Of a stretch of DNA of 64,000 nt, positions 49,584-58,915 are shown piece by piece. The notes beneath the pieces were generated by a model. That model was not told the DNA's origin and ran no database searches. It worked only from the letters and a program-made list of their open reading frames with translations. The first letter of the stretch is position 1. Each line of letters begins with the position of its first letter. Made by a program: the position numbers and the translations under genes. This stretch comes from an uncultured Pseudomonadota bacterium (GTDB lineage: Bacteria > Pseudomonadota > Alphaproteobacteria > RF32 > CAG-239): NCBI GenBank assembly GCA_902763155.1, contig CACWQS010000004.1:62001-126000 (forward strand). The letters run 5' to 3'.

Positions 49584-51932
49584 TTATTTTCTCAGCGCAA
49601 TTTTTAGCACTTCGGTTGCATTTGTCACCGGAATAATTTCAATTCCCTGCTTCACGTTATCCGGAATTTCCGCCAAATCTTTGACATTCTCTTGCGGAAT
49701 AATCACGGTCTTAATTCCACCCCGCAGCGCCGCCAGCAACTTTTCTTTTAAGCCGCCAATCGGCAACACTCGTCCTTGCAAGGTAATCTCTCCCGTCATA
49801 GCCACATCGCTCCTTACCGGCGTTTTGGTAAATACCGAAACCAAAGTTGTGTACATAGCGATACCTGCCGAAGGCCCGTCTTTCGGCGTTGCACCTTCCG
49901 GCACATGGACGTGCACATCGGTCTTGTCAAACACTTCCGGCGCAATACCCAAATCTGCTGAATGTGAGCGCACCACCGAATATGCCGTTTCGATGGATTC
50001 TTTCATCACATCTCCCAGCTTTCCTGTCTGTGTAACTTTACCTTTACCCGGCATATCTACGGCTTCGATGAATAAAATATCTCCGCCCACTTCCGTCCAT
50101 GCCAAACCGGTGGTAACTCCGATATGGTCAGCAGTATCCGCCACTCCGTAACTAAAGCGCTTTACTCCCAGATATTTTTCCAAATTATCCGGCGTTACCT
50201 CTATTGTTACACATTTTTCCTTATCCATCAAAATCTCTTTGGTGGCCTTACGGGCAATGGTTGCCAGCTCGCGTTCCAAATTTCGCACCCCTGCTTCACG
50301 CGTATAGTAGCGAATAATATCGCGAATTGCATCATCTGTTACTACTAGTTCCGAACACTGCACGGCATTTTCATCAAACACTTTTTTAATCAAATGCCGT
50401 TTGGCAATTTCCACCTTTTCATCTTCGGTGTAACCGTCCAAGCGAATAATTTCCATACGATCCAACAGTGGTCGCGGCATATCGAGCGAATTTGCCGTGG
50501 TAACAAACATCACATCCGACAAATCATAATCCACTTCCAAATAATGGTCCTCAAAGGTATTATTTTGCTCCGGATCCAACACTTCCAAAAGTGCCGAACT
50601 CGGGTCTCCGCGCCAATCTGAACCCAGCTTGTCAATTTCATCAAGTAAAAACAGCGGATTGGTTGTCGCGGCTTTTTTCATCGATTGCAAAATTTTCCCC
50701 GGCATAGCCCCCACATAGGTGCGCCTATGCCCACGAATTTCAGCTTCGTCTTTCATGCCCCCCAATGATGCGCGCACAAAATGTCGATTCGTAGCACGAG
50801 CAATCGACCGTCCGAGCGAAGTTTTGCCCACTCCCGGAGGACCGACCAAACACAAAATCGGTGCTTTCAAACGTTTGGAACGCGCCTGCACGGCCAAATA
50901 TTCAACAATCCTCTCTTTAACCTTTTCCAAGCCGTAATGGTCTTCTTCCAAAATATCTATGGCTGTTTGCAAATCTTTGTTGAGTTTGGTGCGCTTATCC
51001 CACGGTAAGTCCAAAAGCCAGTCGAGATAGTTGCGAATAACCGAACTTTCCGGCGAACTTTGGCTCATCGAACGCAGTTTTTTCAACTCAGCTAAGGATT
51101 TTTCGCGTGCTTCTTTAGAAAATTTTGTATTATTGATACGCTTCAAATAACCGCTGTATTCGTCTTCCTCGCCTTGATTCAATTCCTTTTGAATAGCCTT
51201 CATTTGCTCGTTCAAGTAGTATTCCTTCTGGCTTTTTTCCATTTGTTTTTTAACGCGAGTTTTGATGCGATCTTCAACTTCCGCCACCATCATTTCGGTA
51301 TCTATCAGCTCCAACAGCTTATTCAAACGCTCTTTGAGAGTATCAGCCTCCAGCAAAAACTGCTTATCCTGTGTCTTCAGTGAAAGGTGCGAAGCAATAG
51401 TATCAGCCAGCTTATCATATTCATCAATTTGCTTTACGGATTGCACCACATCAAGAGGAATTTTCTTATTAGATTTAACATATTCTTCAAATTGACTGAC
51501 CACGGCGCGTGCCCACGATTCCAGCTCATCTCCGTCCTCTGAAGTTTGTGGATAACTGGTTGCTTCAGCCGAAATAAAACTCCCGTCATTTATATATTTT
51601 TTAATTTTTAAGCGTTCCAAGCCTTCAACTAAAATCTTTATCGTTCCGTCCGGCAATTTCAGCATTTGCAAAATATTGCCGAGAGTTCCCACAGTGTATA
51701 AGTCTTTTAATTCCGGTATTTCGGTTTCGGCCTTTTTCTGCATTGCCAAAATAATCTGCGAGCCCTTGTCATTGGCTTTTTGCACCGCTTCAATTGACAT
51801 ATCACGCCCGACGAAAATAGGGATAATCATTTTCGGATAAACAACGACATCTCGCAACGGTAACACCGGTAATACAAACATATTATCTTCTTTTTTGATT
51901 TTTTTCTTAATTTTTTCAACAACTTTTGCCAT
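49584..51932 (-). CDS. lon: ATP-dependent protease Lon
   Basis: Cytoplasmic AAA+ serine protease degrading misfolded and regulatory proteins; 782 aa. N-terminal substrate domain starts at VLPVLPLRDVVVYPKMIIP. Walker A is GPPGVGKTSLGR and sensor blocks follow. The catalytic Ser is in PKDGPSAGIAM, with the partner Lys downstream in GGLKEKLLAALRGG. The N-terminus has an unusual Lys-rich extension (VEKIKKKIKKEDN). Length is normal. No clp genes flank it. Confidence 0.97.
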   Translation of the reverse strand: MAKVVEKIKKKIKKEDNMFVLPVLPLRDVVVYPKMIIPIFVGRDMSIEAVQKANDKGSQIILAMQKKAETEIPELKDLYTVGTLGNILQMLKLPDGTIKILVEGLERLKIKKYINDGSFISAEATSYPQTSEDGDELESWARAVVSQFEEYVKSNKKIPLDVVQSVKQIDEYDKLADTIASHLSLKTQDKQFLLEADTLKERLNKLLELIDTEMMVAEVEDRIKTRVKKQMEKSQKEYYLNEQMKAIQKELNQGEEDEYSGYLKRINNTKFSKEAREKSLAELKKLRSMSQSSPESSVIRNYLDWLLDLPWDKRTKLNKDLQTAIDILEEDHYGLEKVKERIVEYLAVQARSKRLKAPILCLVGPPGVGKTSLGRSIARATNRHFVRASLGGMKDEAEIRGHRRTYVGAMPGKILQSMKKAATTNPLFLLDEIDKLGSDWRGDPSSALLEVLDPEQNNTFEDHYLEVDYDLSDVMFVTTANSLDMPRPLLDRMEIIRLDGYTEDEKVEIAKRHLIKKVFDENAVQCSELVVTDDAIRDIIRYYTREAGVRNLERELATIARKATKEILMDKEKCVTIEVTPDNLEKYLGVKRFSYGVADTADHIGVTTGLAWTEVGGDILFIEAVDMPGKGKVTQTGKLGDVMKESIETAYSVVRSHSADLGIAPEVFDKTDVHVHVPEGATPKDGPSAGIAMYTTLVSVFTKTPVRSDVAMTGEITLQGRVLPIGGLKEKLLAALRGGIKTVIIPQENVKDLAEIPDNVKQGIEIIPVTNATEVLKIALRK

Positions 51933-52028
51933 CTGTAAGACTACTCCGTTAAAAATACCTTTCTAATATATAGGTTAGGTTTTGTGCTTCGACAAGTAAC
52001 AAGAGTTATTTTCCCCAAATTTATTTTA

Positions 52029-52295
52029 TTAACTAACAGCCAATACTTTAGCGTGGCGTAATAAATAGTCTTCAACCGCGGCACTAATATGTTGTTTTAA
52101 ACTCGCCAATTGGCTGTGTCGCAGTTCCGGAATTGCTTTTTTAAGCTCATTATAATCAGCATTTTCGACATATTCGGCAAAAGCTAAAATGCAGTTTGTA
52201 TCAGCAGACAAATATTCACCGTCTTCAGCTTGCGGGTGCGTAGCCATAAAATATAAATATAGGCTATTTATTCTCTCTATCTGCTTTTTATCCAT
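52029..52295 (-). CDS. Hypothetical 88-aa protein
   Basis: Small acidic helical protein, unrecognised (RINSLYLYFMATHPQAEDGE, then a helix NADYNELKKAIPELRHSQLA). No membrane segment. A proper AGGAG ribosome site precedes the ATG, unlike the SD-less units nearby. It lies alone between lon and the 52459 gene. Confidence 0.65.
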   Translation of the reverse strand: MDKKQIERINSLYLYFMATHPQAEDGEYLSADTNCILAFAEYVENADYNELKKAIPELRHSQLASLKQHISAAVEDYLLRHAKVLAVS

Positions 52296-52394
52296 AATTT
52301 TTCTCCTACTGCAATATGATATATTTATTATTATAATCTATGTCAATAATATTTTTATCATTATTAATTTAAAACATCATATTTAAGTAATTAC

Positions 52395-52423
52395 TTGACA
52401 GTAGGGTTGAAAAGTGTTACATA
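52395..52423 (+). promoter_or_regulatory. Promoter of the 52459 gene
   Basis: TTGACA (52395-52400), 17 bp, TACATA (52418-52423). Confidence 0.6.
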
Positions 52424-52458
52424 AAACGGCGTTAAAATTTATAAGTTAAATAAGAATT

Positions 52459-53661
52459 ATGAAACAGGAAAAGGAAAAACAGGAAAACGGGGCTGAACAC
52501 CTTGTTACCCCCGAGAAGTTCTTGGAAAGAATTTCTGAACAGGACAAGAAGTTTTGGACGGCTGATGCTTTGAAAAAAACCACTCCGGTAGCAAAACGCT
52601 GGGCTCACTATCTAATGAAAGAAGAACACCTCAATTTTGCCGAAATTGAAGATATGTTTTTCGAAATTCATTTTATAGAGAATTCTCTTTATGAAGGTCT
52701 TCGGCACAACTTAATAAACCATATCGGAAGACATGGTTTAGACGCCAGAGGACTTGAATTTATGCGTATGTTTGAAAATGTGAATGATTTTAATTTTCAT
52801 GAGTACGAGGCTGTTTTGCGCAAAATTCGTAAAGCTTTCGCCCATAATTCGCGTAACATTGAAAAGTTGAAAAAACAACTTGAAACAACAAGTGATTATG
52901 AACTGAGACGCAGAAGAGAGCTTGAGTTGGCAAATCTGAAGCGTGAAAGCGATGATTTTGAGTATTTGATTGCTAAGATCAATGAATTTCTCAGGAAAAT
53001 GCGTGATTTAGGCAATAAAGGCTATGAGCTGTTACTGCAAGGAGAGGTTCCCAACCTGAATTTGTGGAAAAACCAGGCATTAATGAATGATCGTCTGTTT
53101 GAGGAAAATAAACAGTTTCTTAAGCAGACTCTGCACCATATAGACACTTTACAAGAAAGCCAGTGTAAACTTGGAATTGCGGAGATTCACCTTTTGCTCT
53201 ACCACAAAGATGGCTGTCGTCGTCAAAAGTTGCAAAAAATGGTGGAAGAAGATATCATTGCCATCTTTAATCAACTGGAAAGCGAAGATGAACGCAAAAC
53301 TATCTATCCCGAAATTTGTGATTTTGTGTCAGAAATCGTGCCTAGCGTTGGTTATATTTCTCCACTTATGGTATCTTTTATCTTTGACCGCGGGTTTGTA
53401 TCGTCTATCAGTCGCGACTTACTCTTAAAACTTAAGCCGGTAATTTGTGGACTGAATATGATGCCGCTTTTGGAAACTCCGCTACAAAGATATTTGCAAA
53501 CAACGTTACATAATCTGAGAGTCGGAAAACTGACGGAAACCGATGAATATGTCTTGGAATTGACGCAGGCTTATATGCCTAAATCTCTATCGGAAGATGT
53601 TATGATCGCTTGGCAGAAATTGCAAAATATTCCTGAAACGACAACAACAGTTCAATCCTAA
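52459..53661 (+). CDS. Hypothetical 400-aa helical protein
   Basis: Not recognised. All-helical, charged and without signal peptide. A coiled-coil segment lies near residues 120-180 (AFAHNSRNIEKLKKQLETTS, RRRRELELANLKRE). The N-terminal half includes KRWAHYLMKEEHLNFAEIED. It is a stand-alone unit with a TTGACA promoter and its own terminator. There is no Shine-Dalgarno sequence (TTAAATAAGAATTATG). It shares helix-rich character with the 17333 product, but I see no clear sequence match between them. Confidence 0.7.
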   Translation: MKQEKEKQENGAEHLVTPEKFLERISEQDKKFWTADALKKTTPVAKRWAHYLMKEEHLNFAEIEDMFFEIHFIENSLYEGLRHNLINHIGRHGLDARGLEFMRMFENVNDFNFHEYEAVLRKIRKAFAHNSRNIEKLKKQLETTSDYELRRRRELELANLKRESDDFEYLIAKINEFLRKMRDLGNKGYELLLQGEVPNLNLWKNQALMNDRLFEENKQFLKQTLHHIDTLQESQCKLGIAEIHLLLYHKDGCRRQKLQKMVEEDIIAIFNQLESEDERKTIYPEICDFVSEIVPSVGYISPLMVSFIFDRGFVSSISRDLLLKLKPVICGLNMMPLLETPLQRYLQTTLHNLRVGKLTETDEYVLELTQAYMPKSLSEDVMIAWQKLQNIPETTTTVQS

Positions 53662-53671
53662 AACTTTTTAG

Positions 53672-53715
53672 CCGCTGTGTTAGCCTTTTGAATTGGCAAC
53701 ACCGCGGTTTTTTTT
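53672..53715 (+). terminator. Terminator after 52459-53661
   Basis: CCGCTGTGTT (53672-53681) pairs with AACACCGCGG (53698-53707), one mismatch, then eight T. Confidence 0.85.
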
Positions 53716-53756
53716 ATTTTTCCAAATCATTACTAGCTTTTCACTTTCCCCCACGT

Positions 53757-53845
53757 CATTACGAGCTTGTTTGGTGCAATAGATTGCAAAGCAATCCATT
53801 TTTTCGGAGCTGTGGCGATAAGAAAAAATGCACCAAACTTCGGCA
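53757..53845. repeat. CGTCATTACGAGC repeat with inverted arms
   Basis: Starts with CGTCATTACGAGC. TTTGGTGCA (about 53770) and TGCACCAAA (about 53830) are inverted arms enclosing a GATTGC-AAA-GCAATC hairpin. Same general family as 47671 and 49472. The rest of the 53662-54000 gap holds a terminator and a promoter. Confidence 0.6.
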
Positions 53846-53930
53846 AAGTAATCCAGAATTTATAAAGCCATATTCTAACAGGTAGCTTCACTGAACAAAG
53901 ATTACTTATTTTATCGACCAAATTATAATC

Positions 53931-53959
53931 TTGACAAAAATACTCAAATGTGCTTCAAT
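53931..53959 (+). promoter_or_regulatory. Promoter of the 54001 gene
   Basis: TTGACA (53931-53936), 17 bp, TTCAAT (53954-53959). Confidence 0.5.
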
Positions 53960-54000
53960 AGAACCAATTTGAAATTATTAACTTTTTAAAAATTAAGAGT

Positions 54001-54834
54001 ATGATTTTTCTAGGAATTGTCGGGGCTGAAATCCCAATGGCTAAGGCCATGATTGAGCAAATTGCTCAACACAGTGAGGAGTATCGCATCTGCTTTAAGG
54101 TTGATGCCAGTTACAAAGAAGACAAAGCTGAGGCTAAGTATGCCAATGTCGATATGGCTTTGCTGATGCTATCTGCCACGTTGGTTATCGACTTCACCGA
54201 AGATGCCAAGGGAGCTTACGAAAATGCCAAAGCGTACCTTGATTACCATGTTCCCGCTATTTTGGTAACAGCCGGATTGGACGAGGAGATGCTGGATACC
54301 TTGAAGCATATTCGCTCTGCGCGAACGATTGCTCCAATATTGATTGTTTCGCCAAAACTGTCGGTAAATAAGGTACTTATGGTCGAGCAGGCTGAGCGAA
54401 TTCTCAGAGTGGTCGGAGCCGATGTAACGCAAATCGACCTTGATTTCCGCTATCCGGTCGGCCCTGAGTTTAACGTTGAGCCATATATGCCGCTCATTGA
54501 ACGCTTAAATCGCGCCATTGGTATCCGCGACTGGGCACCGAAGACAGAAGCCTCTCAGAACAGTCGTACATATACCCAGAAGTTCGGCTTTGTGCAGATT
54601 ACATTGGAGCGCGCTTTCAGTTCCGGAGTTGTCTTTATGGACGGTCTTTACGATCTGCAGATGAAAATTCATCTGAAAGATTCGTGGTTTCAGCTGGGCG
54701 AGAAGAGTAGTCTCTCTGATGTCTGGAACGGTCTGTCGATGCTAACTGAGTATGCGGTGGTTAATAAAGAAGTTGAAAATGGCAAAATTTACACCAATTT
54801 ATTGCCATATCTTGTGCATCGCCGTATGCAATAA
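54001..54834 (+). CDS. DapB-like protein lacking the catalytic loop
   Basis: 277 aa resembling dihydrodipicolinate reductase. The N-terminal LGIVGAEIPMAKAMIEQI aligns with the Rossmann GASGRMG segment. ATLVIDFTEDAKGAYENAKA matches the VIDFTxPxATxxN motif, and later ITLERAFSSGVVFMDGL resembles the DapB C-terminal IxHxAxxRxxFAxGAL. The HHxxKxDAPSGTA active-site loop is missing, replaced by QIDLDFRYPVGPEFNVEPY. A role in lysine/DAP synthesis is therefore unlikely unless divergent. Stand-alone unit with own promoter and terminator and no Shine-Dalgarno sequence. Family call is by pattern only. Confidence 0.5.
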   Translation: MIFLGIVGAEIPMAKAMIEQIAQHSEEYRICFKVDASYKEDKAEAKYANVDMALLMLSATLVIDFTEDAKGAYENAKAYLDYHVPAILVTAGLDEEMLDTLKHIRSARTIAPILIVSPKLSVNKVLMVEQAERILRVVGADVTQIDLDFRYPVGPEFNVEPYMPLIERLNRAIGIRDWAPKTEASQNSRTYTQKFGFVQITLERAFSSGVVFMDGLYDLQMKIHLKDSWFQLGEKSSLSDVWNGLSMLTEYAVVNKEVENGKIYTNLLPYLVHRRMQ

Positions 54835-54844
54835 AAATAAAAAA

Positions 54845-54880
54845 AATATCTCTCGATTCGTCGTGAGATATTTTTTTTGC
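54845..54880 (+). terminator. Terminator after the DapB-like gene
   Basis: AATATCTC (54845-54852) and GAGATATT (54865-54872) followed by a T-run. Confidence 0.85.
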
Positions 54881-54997
54881 TATAAAACTTACATTCTTAA
54901 AAGTATGTATAAAAATGCACTTTTTTGCACCTTTTAAGGTCATTTTTTGGTACCATTTTGCACCTAAAATGCCCCCAAAAATACCTAAAAAGCGGTT

Positions 54998-56515
54998 TTA
55001 ATAAGAGCGGGCATAAATCACATCCATCGTGGCATCTTTGCCTGTAAGTAAGCACTTTCCGCTTGTCCCGCTTTGATCAAACGGAATACAGCGAATAGTA
55101 ATTTTCATCGCCTTTAAAATCTCTTCCGTTTCCGGTTCTGCGCACCATTTACCGCGCACAAATGCCACTTTTCCGGCCTTTCCGTCCTCTATCCATTCGT
55201 TGGAATTGGCAAAATAAGCGGCGAATTCTTTCGGTGTCGTAATATCGGTTCTGATGTTGGCTTCAAGACGTGTTTTAGCTTTGCTAAACATCTGATTTTG
55301 CAACATTTCTAACCGTGCGCCAAGCTGTGTAACAAACTCATCGGCCGGCATAATTTTCTTGCCTTCCGGCTGTCCGATATAGATGCGTTCTTTAACCATT
55401 AAACCTTTACTGTCGGCATCTCTCGGCCCGATTTCGCATACAATCGGCGCACCTTTTCTAATCCACTCCCAAGACTTATCGACACTCGGCTTATCGCGTG
55501 TATCAACTTTAAGGCGGATTTTTTCTCCAAATGCTGTTTGTAATTTAATTTGTTGCTTTAAGTTATCAATATAACTCATTACTTTTTCGGCATCTTCTGG
55601 CTTCTTGATAATCGGCACAATTACCACCTGATACGGCGCCACATGCGGCGGAACTACCATTCCGTCATCATCGGCGTGGCACATAATTGTTCCGCCGATA
55701 AGCCGCGTGGAAACGCCCCAAGATGTAGTATAAGCATACTCTAACTCGTTGTTTTGATTAGTAAATTTAATATCTGCCGACTTAGCAAAATTTTGCCCCA
55801 AAAAGTGTGAAGTTCCGGCTTGCAGGGCTTTGCCGTCCTGCATCATGGCTTCAATACAATAAGTATCAATAGCCCCAGGGAATTTTTCATGTTCCGGCTT
55901 GCGACCGACAAGCACCGGCATTGCCAATGCGTTTTCGCTGAAATCACGATAAACTTCAAGCATTTTCTTGGTTTCATCTTCTGCTTCTTTAGGGGTGGCA
56001 TGCACGGTATGACCTTCTTGCCACAAGAATTCTCTGGTGCGCAAAAACAGACGCGGGCGCATTTCCCAACGTACCACATTTGCCCATTGGTTCAACAATA
56101 TCGGCAAATCGCGATATGAATTTACCCATTTGGCAAATGAATCGGCAATAATCGTTTCGCTGGTCGGACGCACAATCAGCGGTTCTTCCAGCGGAGATGC
56201 CGGCTTCAATTTGCCCTCTTCATTTACTAAGCGTGAGTGCGTTACCACTGCCATTTCTTTAGCAAAACCCTCAACATGGTCGGCTTCTTTTTGGAAGAAG
56301 GAGAGGGGAATAAACATCGGAAAATAATAGTTTTCATGTCCGGTTTCTTTGATTTTTTCATCTAAAACACGTTGGATACGCTCCCATAAACCATACCCCC
56401 ATGCCTTCATTACCATGCACCCCGGAGATACGGAATTTTCCGCCATATCTGCCTCGGATACCACTTCTTGATACCATTGCGGGTAATTTTGTTTGCGAGT
56501 TGTTTTCATAGCCAT
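54998..56515 (-). CDS. proS: Prolyl-tRNA synthetase, archaeal/eukaryote-like type
   Basis: Charges tRNA-Pro. The 505 aa class II enzyme is of the ProS type 3 (archaeal/eukaryotic-like) form: N-terminal QNYPQWYQEVVSEADMAENS, motif 2 around WEMRPRLFLRTREFLWQEGH, and a characteristic C-terminal domain ending in Tyr (DVIYARSY). It lacks the editing insertion of the long bacterial type. Most alphaproteobacteria carry the bacterial type, so this may be an acquired replacement. It is 12 nt downstream of pheT in one operon. Confidence 0.92.
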   Translation of the reverse strand: MAMKTTRKQNYPQWYQEVVSEADMAENSVSPGCMVMKAWGYGLWERIQRVLDEKIKETGHENYYFPMFIPLSFFQKEADHVEGFAKEMAVVTHSRLVNEEGKLKPASPLEEPLIVRPTSETIIADSFAKWVNSYRDLPILLNQWANVVRWEMRPRLFLRTREFLWQEGHTVHATPKEAEDETKKMLEVYRDFSENALAMPVLVGRKPEHEKFPGAIDTYCIEAMMQDGKALQAGTSHFLGQNFAKSADIKFTNQNNELEYAYTTSWGVSTRLIGGTIMCHADDDGMVVPPHVAPYQVVIVPIIKKPEDAEKVMSYIDNLKQQIKLQTAFGEKIRLKVDTRDKPSVDKSWEWIRKGAPIVCEIGPRDADSKGLMVKERIYIGQPEGKKIMPADEFVTQLGARLEMLQNQMFSKAKTRLEANIRTDITTPKEFAAYFANSNEWIEDGKAGKVAFVRGKWCAEPETEEILKAMKITIRCIPFDQSGTSGKCLLTGKDATMDVIYARSY

Positions 56516-56527
56516 TTTTTTATTCTC

Positions 56528-58915
56528 CTATCTGAGTGTTCCGCCGGTTTTCTTACCGACTTCAACAATAACTTTATTCATCAGATTTTCGATATCTTTA
56601 TCGGTAAAAGTTTGTTCTATCGGTTGGAAGGTCAGGCTGATGGCCACCGATTTTTTATCTTCCGGCAAATTACCGCCTTCAAAGATGTCAAAAATACGAA
56701 CATCGGTTATATGATTCCTGTCAGCATTTTTAGCCGCCGCAGTTATTGCCGCAGCCGTTACGGTTTTATCAACCACAAATGCCAAGTCTTTATCTACCGG
56801 TTGGAACGGCAAAAGTTCGAGTTTTTTGCGTGCTTTACCGGCGGATTGGCGTGGCAAAGGAATATTATTCAAATTCACTTCAAACGCCACTACACGCGTC
56901 TTAATATCGAGCGCTTTCAGCACTGCCGGATGTATCTCACCGAAGTAAGCCAACACGTTTTTGCCCAAGCGAATAACGCCGGAACGTCCCGGATGATAAT
57001 AACCCGGCGCATCGGTCGTAATCTGCGGATTTTCATATGGGCCTTTAGCCGCAGCAATAACTGCGAGAGCATCAGCTTTAGCATCAAAAATATCATAATC
57101 GCGTGCGGCGTGAGACCAATCTTTTTTAGCGGTTTGTCCGCAACGTATTCCGCTGGCAGACATATGTTGTTCCGTCGGATTTCTACCGTCAAATTCCGGA
57201 CCGATTTCGAACAGAGCCAAGTTTGCATAACCGCGTGCAATATTATTCTTTACCGCTGTCAGCAGATTAGGTAAAATCGACGGACGCATCTCGTTTAATT
57301 CCTTGACAATCGGATTTTGCAACAAAATTGCTTCGTGTCCGTTGCGGAAATATTGCGCAATATCGCTATCGGCGAAGCTCCATGTAACCGTTTCATACAT
57401 ACCGCGAGATGCCAATTCGTGTCTTGCCATCATCGCATTATGCTGAGCCGGCGTCAAAATCGGCTTCGGCAGTTTGTCATGCGGCAAAGATACAGCCGGA
57501 ATCTCGTCCAGTCCGATCATGCGTACCACTTCTTCAACCAAATCCTGCTCATATTCGATATCGCCGCGCCAACTTGGCGAAACAGCCTTAATTTTACCGT
57601 TCTCGAGCGATACTGCAAATCCGAGTTTTTGCAAGATTTCCATAGATTTTTCGGCGCTTACCGGCAAACCGACCAATGTTTCCATGCGTTCAGGACGCAA
57701 ATATGCCACTTGCGGTTGGTAATTTTCTTCCGAACCGACGACCGTCAGTTCCGATGCCTCGCCGCCGCAAATTGAAATAATCAAAGCAGTGGCATAATCG
57801 GAGCCGCTGATATTTGACTTCGGGTCAACCCAACGTTCATAGCGATAGCGGGAATCCGAATCTATTTGCAGTTTACGACCGGTTTTGGCGATGCATTCCG
57901 ACTTAAACAATGCACATTCAAGCAAAACGTTGACTGTATCTGCCGAACAACCTTTTTCTAAGCCTCCCATGATACCACCGAGACATTGCACACCTTCTTC
58001 GTCGCAAATACCTAAAGCAAAATCTGCCAACTCATATTCTTTTTCGTTAAGAGCGACGAATTTTTCGCCGTTCTTAGCCATGCGAATTGTCAAATCTCCT
58101 TTGAGTTTATCGGCATCAAACACGTGTAACGGCCGCGCTAAGTCATAGTTGAGATAGTTCGTTATATCTACCAACGGAGAAATAGAGTGAATACCAATGG
58201 CATTCAGACGGTCTTTCATCCATTTAGGTGTTTCGACATGGTTATTCACGCCTTTGATATAACGTCCGGTATATGTTGGACATTCATTCGGGCATTGGAC
58301 CGTAATTTTAATCGGGTTGGCGAATTTTGCCGGAGTTTTTACGATATTAAGCGGCTTAAGTGTGCCTAATCCGGCTGCCGCCAAGTCGCGCGCAATACCA
58401 CGTACACCCAAGCATTCGGCACGATTCGGCGTAATGGAAACTTCAATTACCGGATCAATTTCCAAGGCCTCTGCTGCCGACAAACCGAGCGGTGTATCGG
58501 AAGGTAATTCGATAATTGCGTCATGGGATGTACCGATTCCGATTTCATCAACGGCACACATCATACCGCAACTTTCCACACCGCGAATGGTGGCGCGTTT
58601 TAAGCGTTCGTTATAAAGCGGAATGAGAGTTCCTTCGCGAGCAAAAATACCAATAAGACCTTCGCGAACATTAGGTGCGCCGCAAACAACTTGGTAGATA
58701 TCTTTACCGTCATTAACACGTAAAATATGCAACTTATCGGCATCTGGATGATTTTCTACACTATCGATACGAGCGGTTATAAATTCTTTTAAACCGGCCG
58801 ACGGATCGGTAATTTCTTCAACCTCCAAACCGATGCGCGTCAGTGTTTCACTGATTTCATCAATATTTGCCGTGGTTTCCAAATGCTCTTTGAGCCAAGA
58901 TAATGTGAATTTCAT
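56528..58915 (-). CDS. pheT: Phenylalanyl-tRNA synthetase beta subunit
   Basis: 795 aa. Domains in order: N-terminal KFTLSWLKEHLETTANIDEI, a tRNA-binding OB domain (HPDADKLHILRVNDG, QVVCGAPNVREG), the B3/B4 editing domain, B5, the catalytic-like core, and the C-terminal anticodon-binding domain (FPVDKDLAF-like FQPVDKDLAFVVDKTV). It overlaps pheS by 4 nt. Together the subunits form the (alpha beta)2 enzyme charging tRNA-Phe. Confidence 0.97.
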   Translation of the reverse strand: MKFTLSWLKEHLETTANIDEISETLTRIGLEVEEITDPSAGLKEFITARIDSVENHPDADKLHILRVNDGKDIYQVVCGAPNVREGLIGIFAREGTLIPLYNERLKRATIRGVESCGMMCAVDEIGIGTSHDAIIELPSDTPLGLSAAEALEIDPVIEVSITPNRAECLGVRGIARDLAAAGLGTLKPLNIVKTPAKFANPIKITVQCPNECPTYTGRYIKGVNNHVETPKWMKDRLNAIGIHSISPLVDITNYLNYDLARPLHVFDADKLKGDLTIRMAKNGEKFVALNEKEYELADFALGICDEEGVQCLGGIMGGLEKGCSADTVNVLLECALFKSECIAKTGRKLQIDSDSRYRYERWVDPKSNISGSDYATALIISICGGEASELTVVGSEENYQPQVAYLRPERMETLVGLPVSAEKSMEILQKLGFAVSLENGKIKAVSPSWRGDIEYEQDLVEEVVRMIGLDEIPAVSLPHDKLPKPILTPAQHNAMMARHELASRGMYETVTWSFADSDIAQYFRNGHEAILLQNPIVKELNEMRPSILPNLLTAVKNNIARGYANLALFEIGPEFDGRNPTEQHMSASGIRCGQTAKKDWSHAARDYDIFDAKADALAVIAAAKGPYENPQITTDAPGYYHPGRSGVIRLGKNVLAYFGEIHPAVLKALDIKTRVVAFEVNLNNIPLPRQSAGKARKKLELLPFQPVDKDLAFVVDKTVTAAAITAAAKNADRNHITDVRIFDIFEGGNLPEDKKSVAISLTFQPIEQTFTDKDIENLMNKVIVEVGKKTGGTLR

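Noticed and set aside
52029-52295. Toxin-antitoxin partner of the neighbouring gene
   Set aside because: No second small gene is adjacent on the same strand and no toxin or antitoxin motif is visible.
56468-57274. 268-aa frame on the + strand
   Set aside because: Lies wholly antisense to pheT and proS, both of which have complete family motifs; the translation shows no domain.
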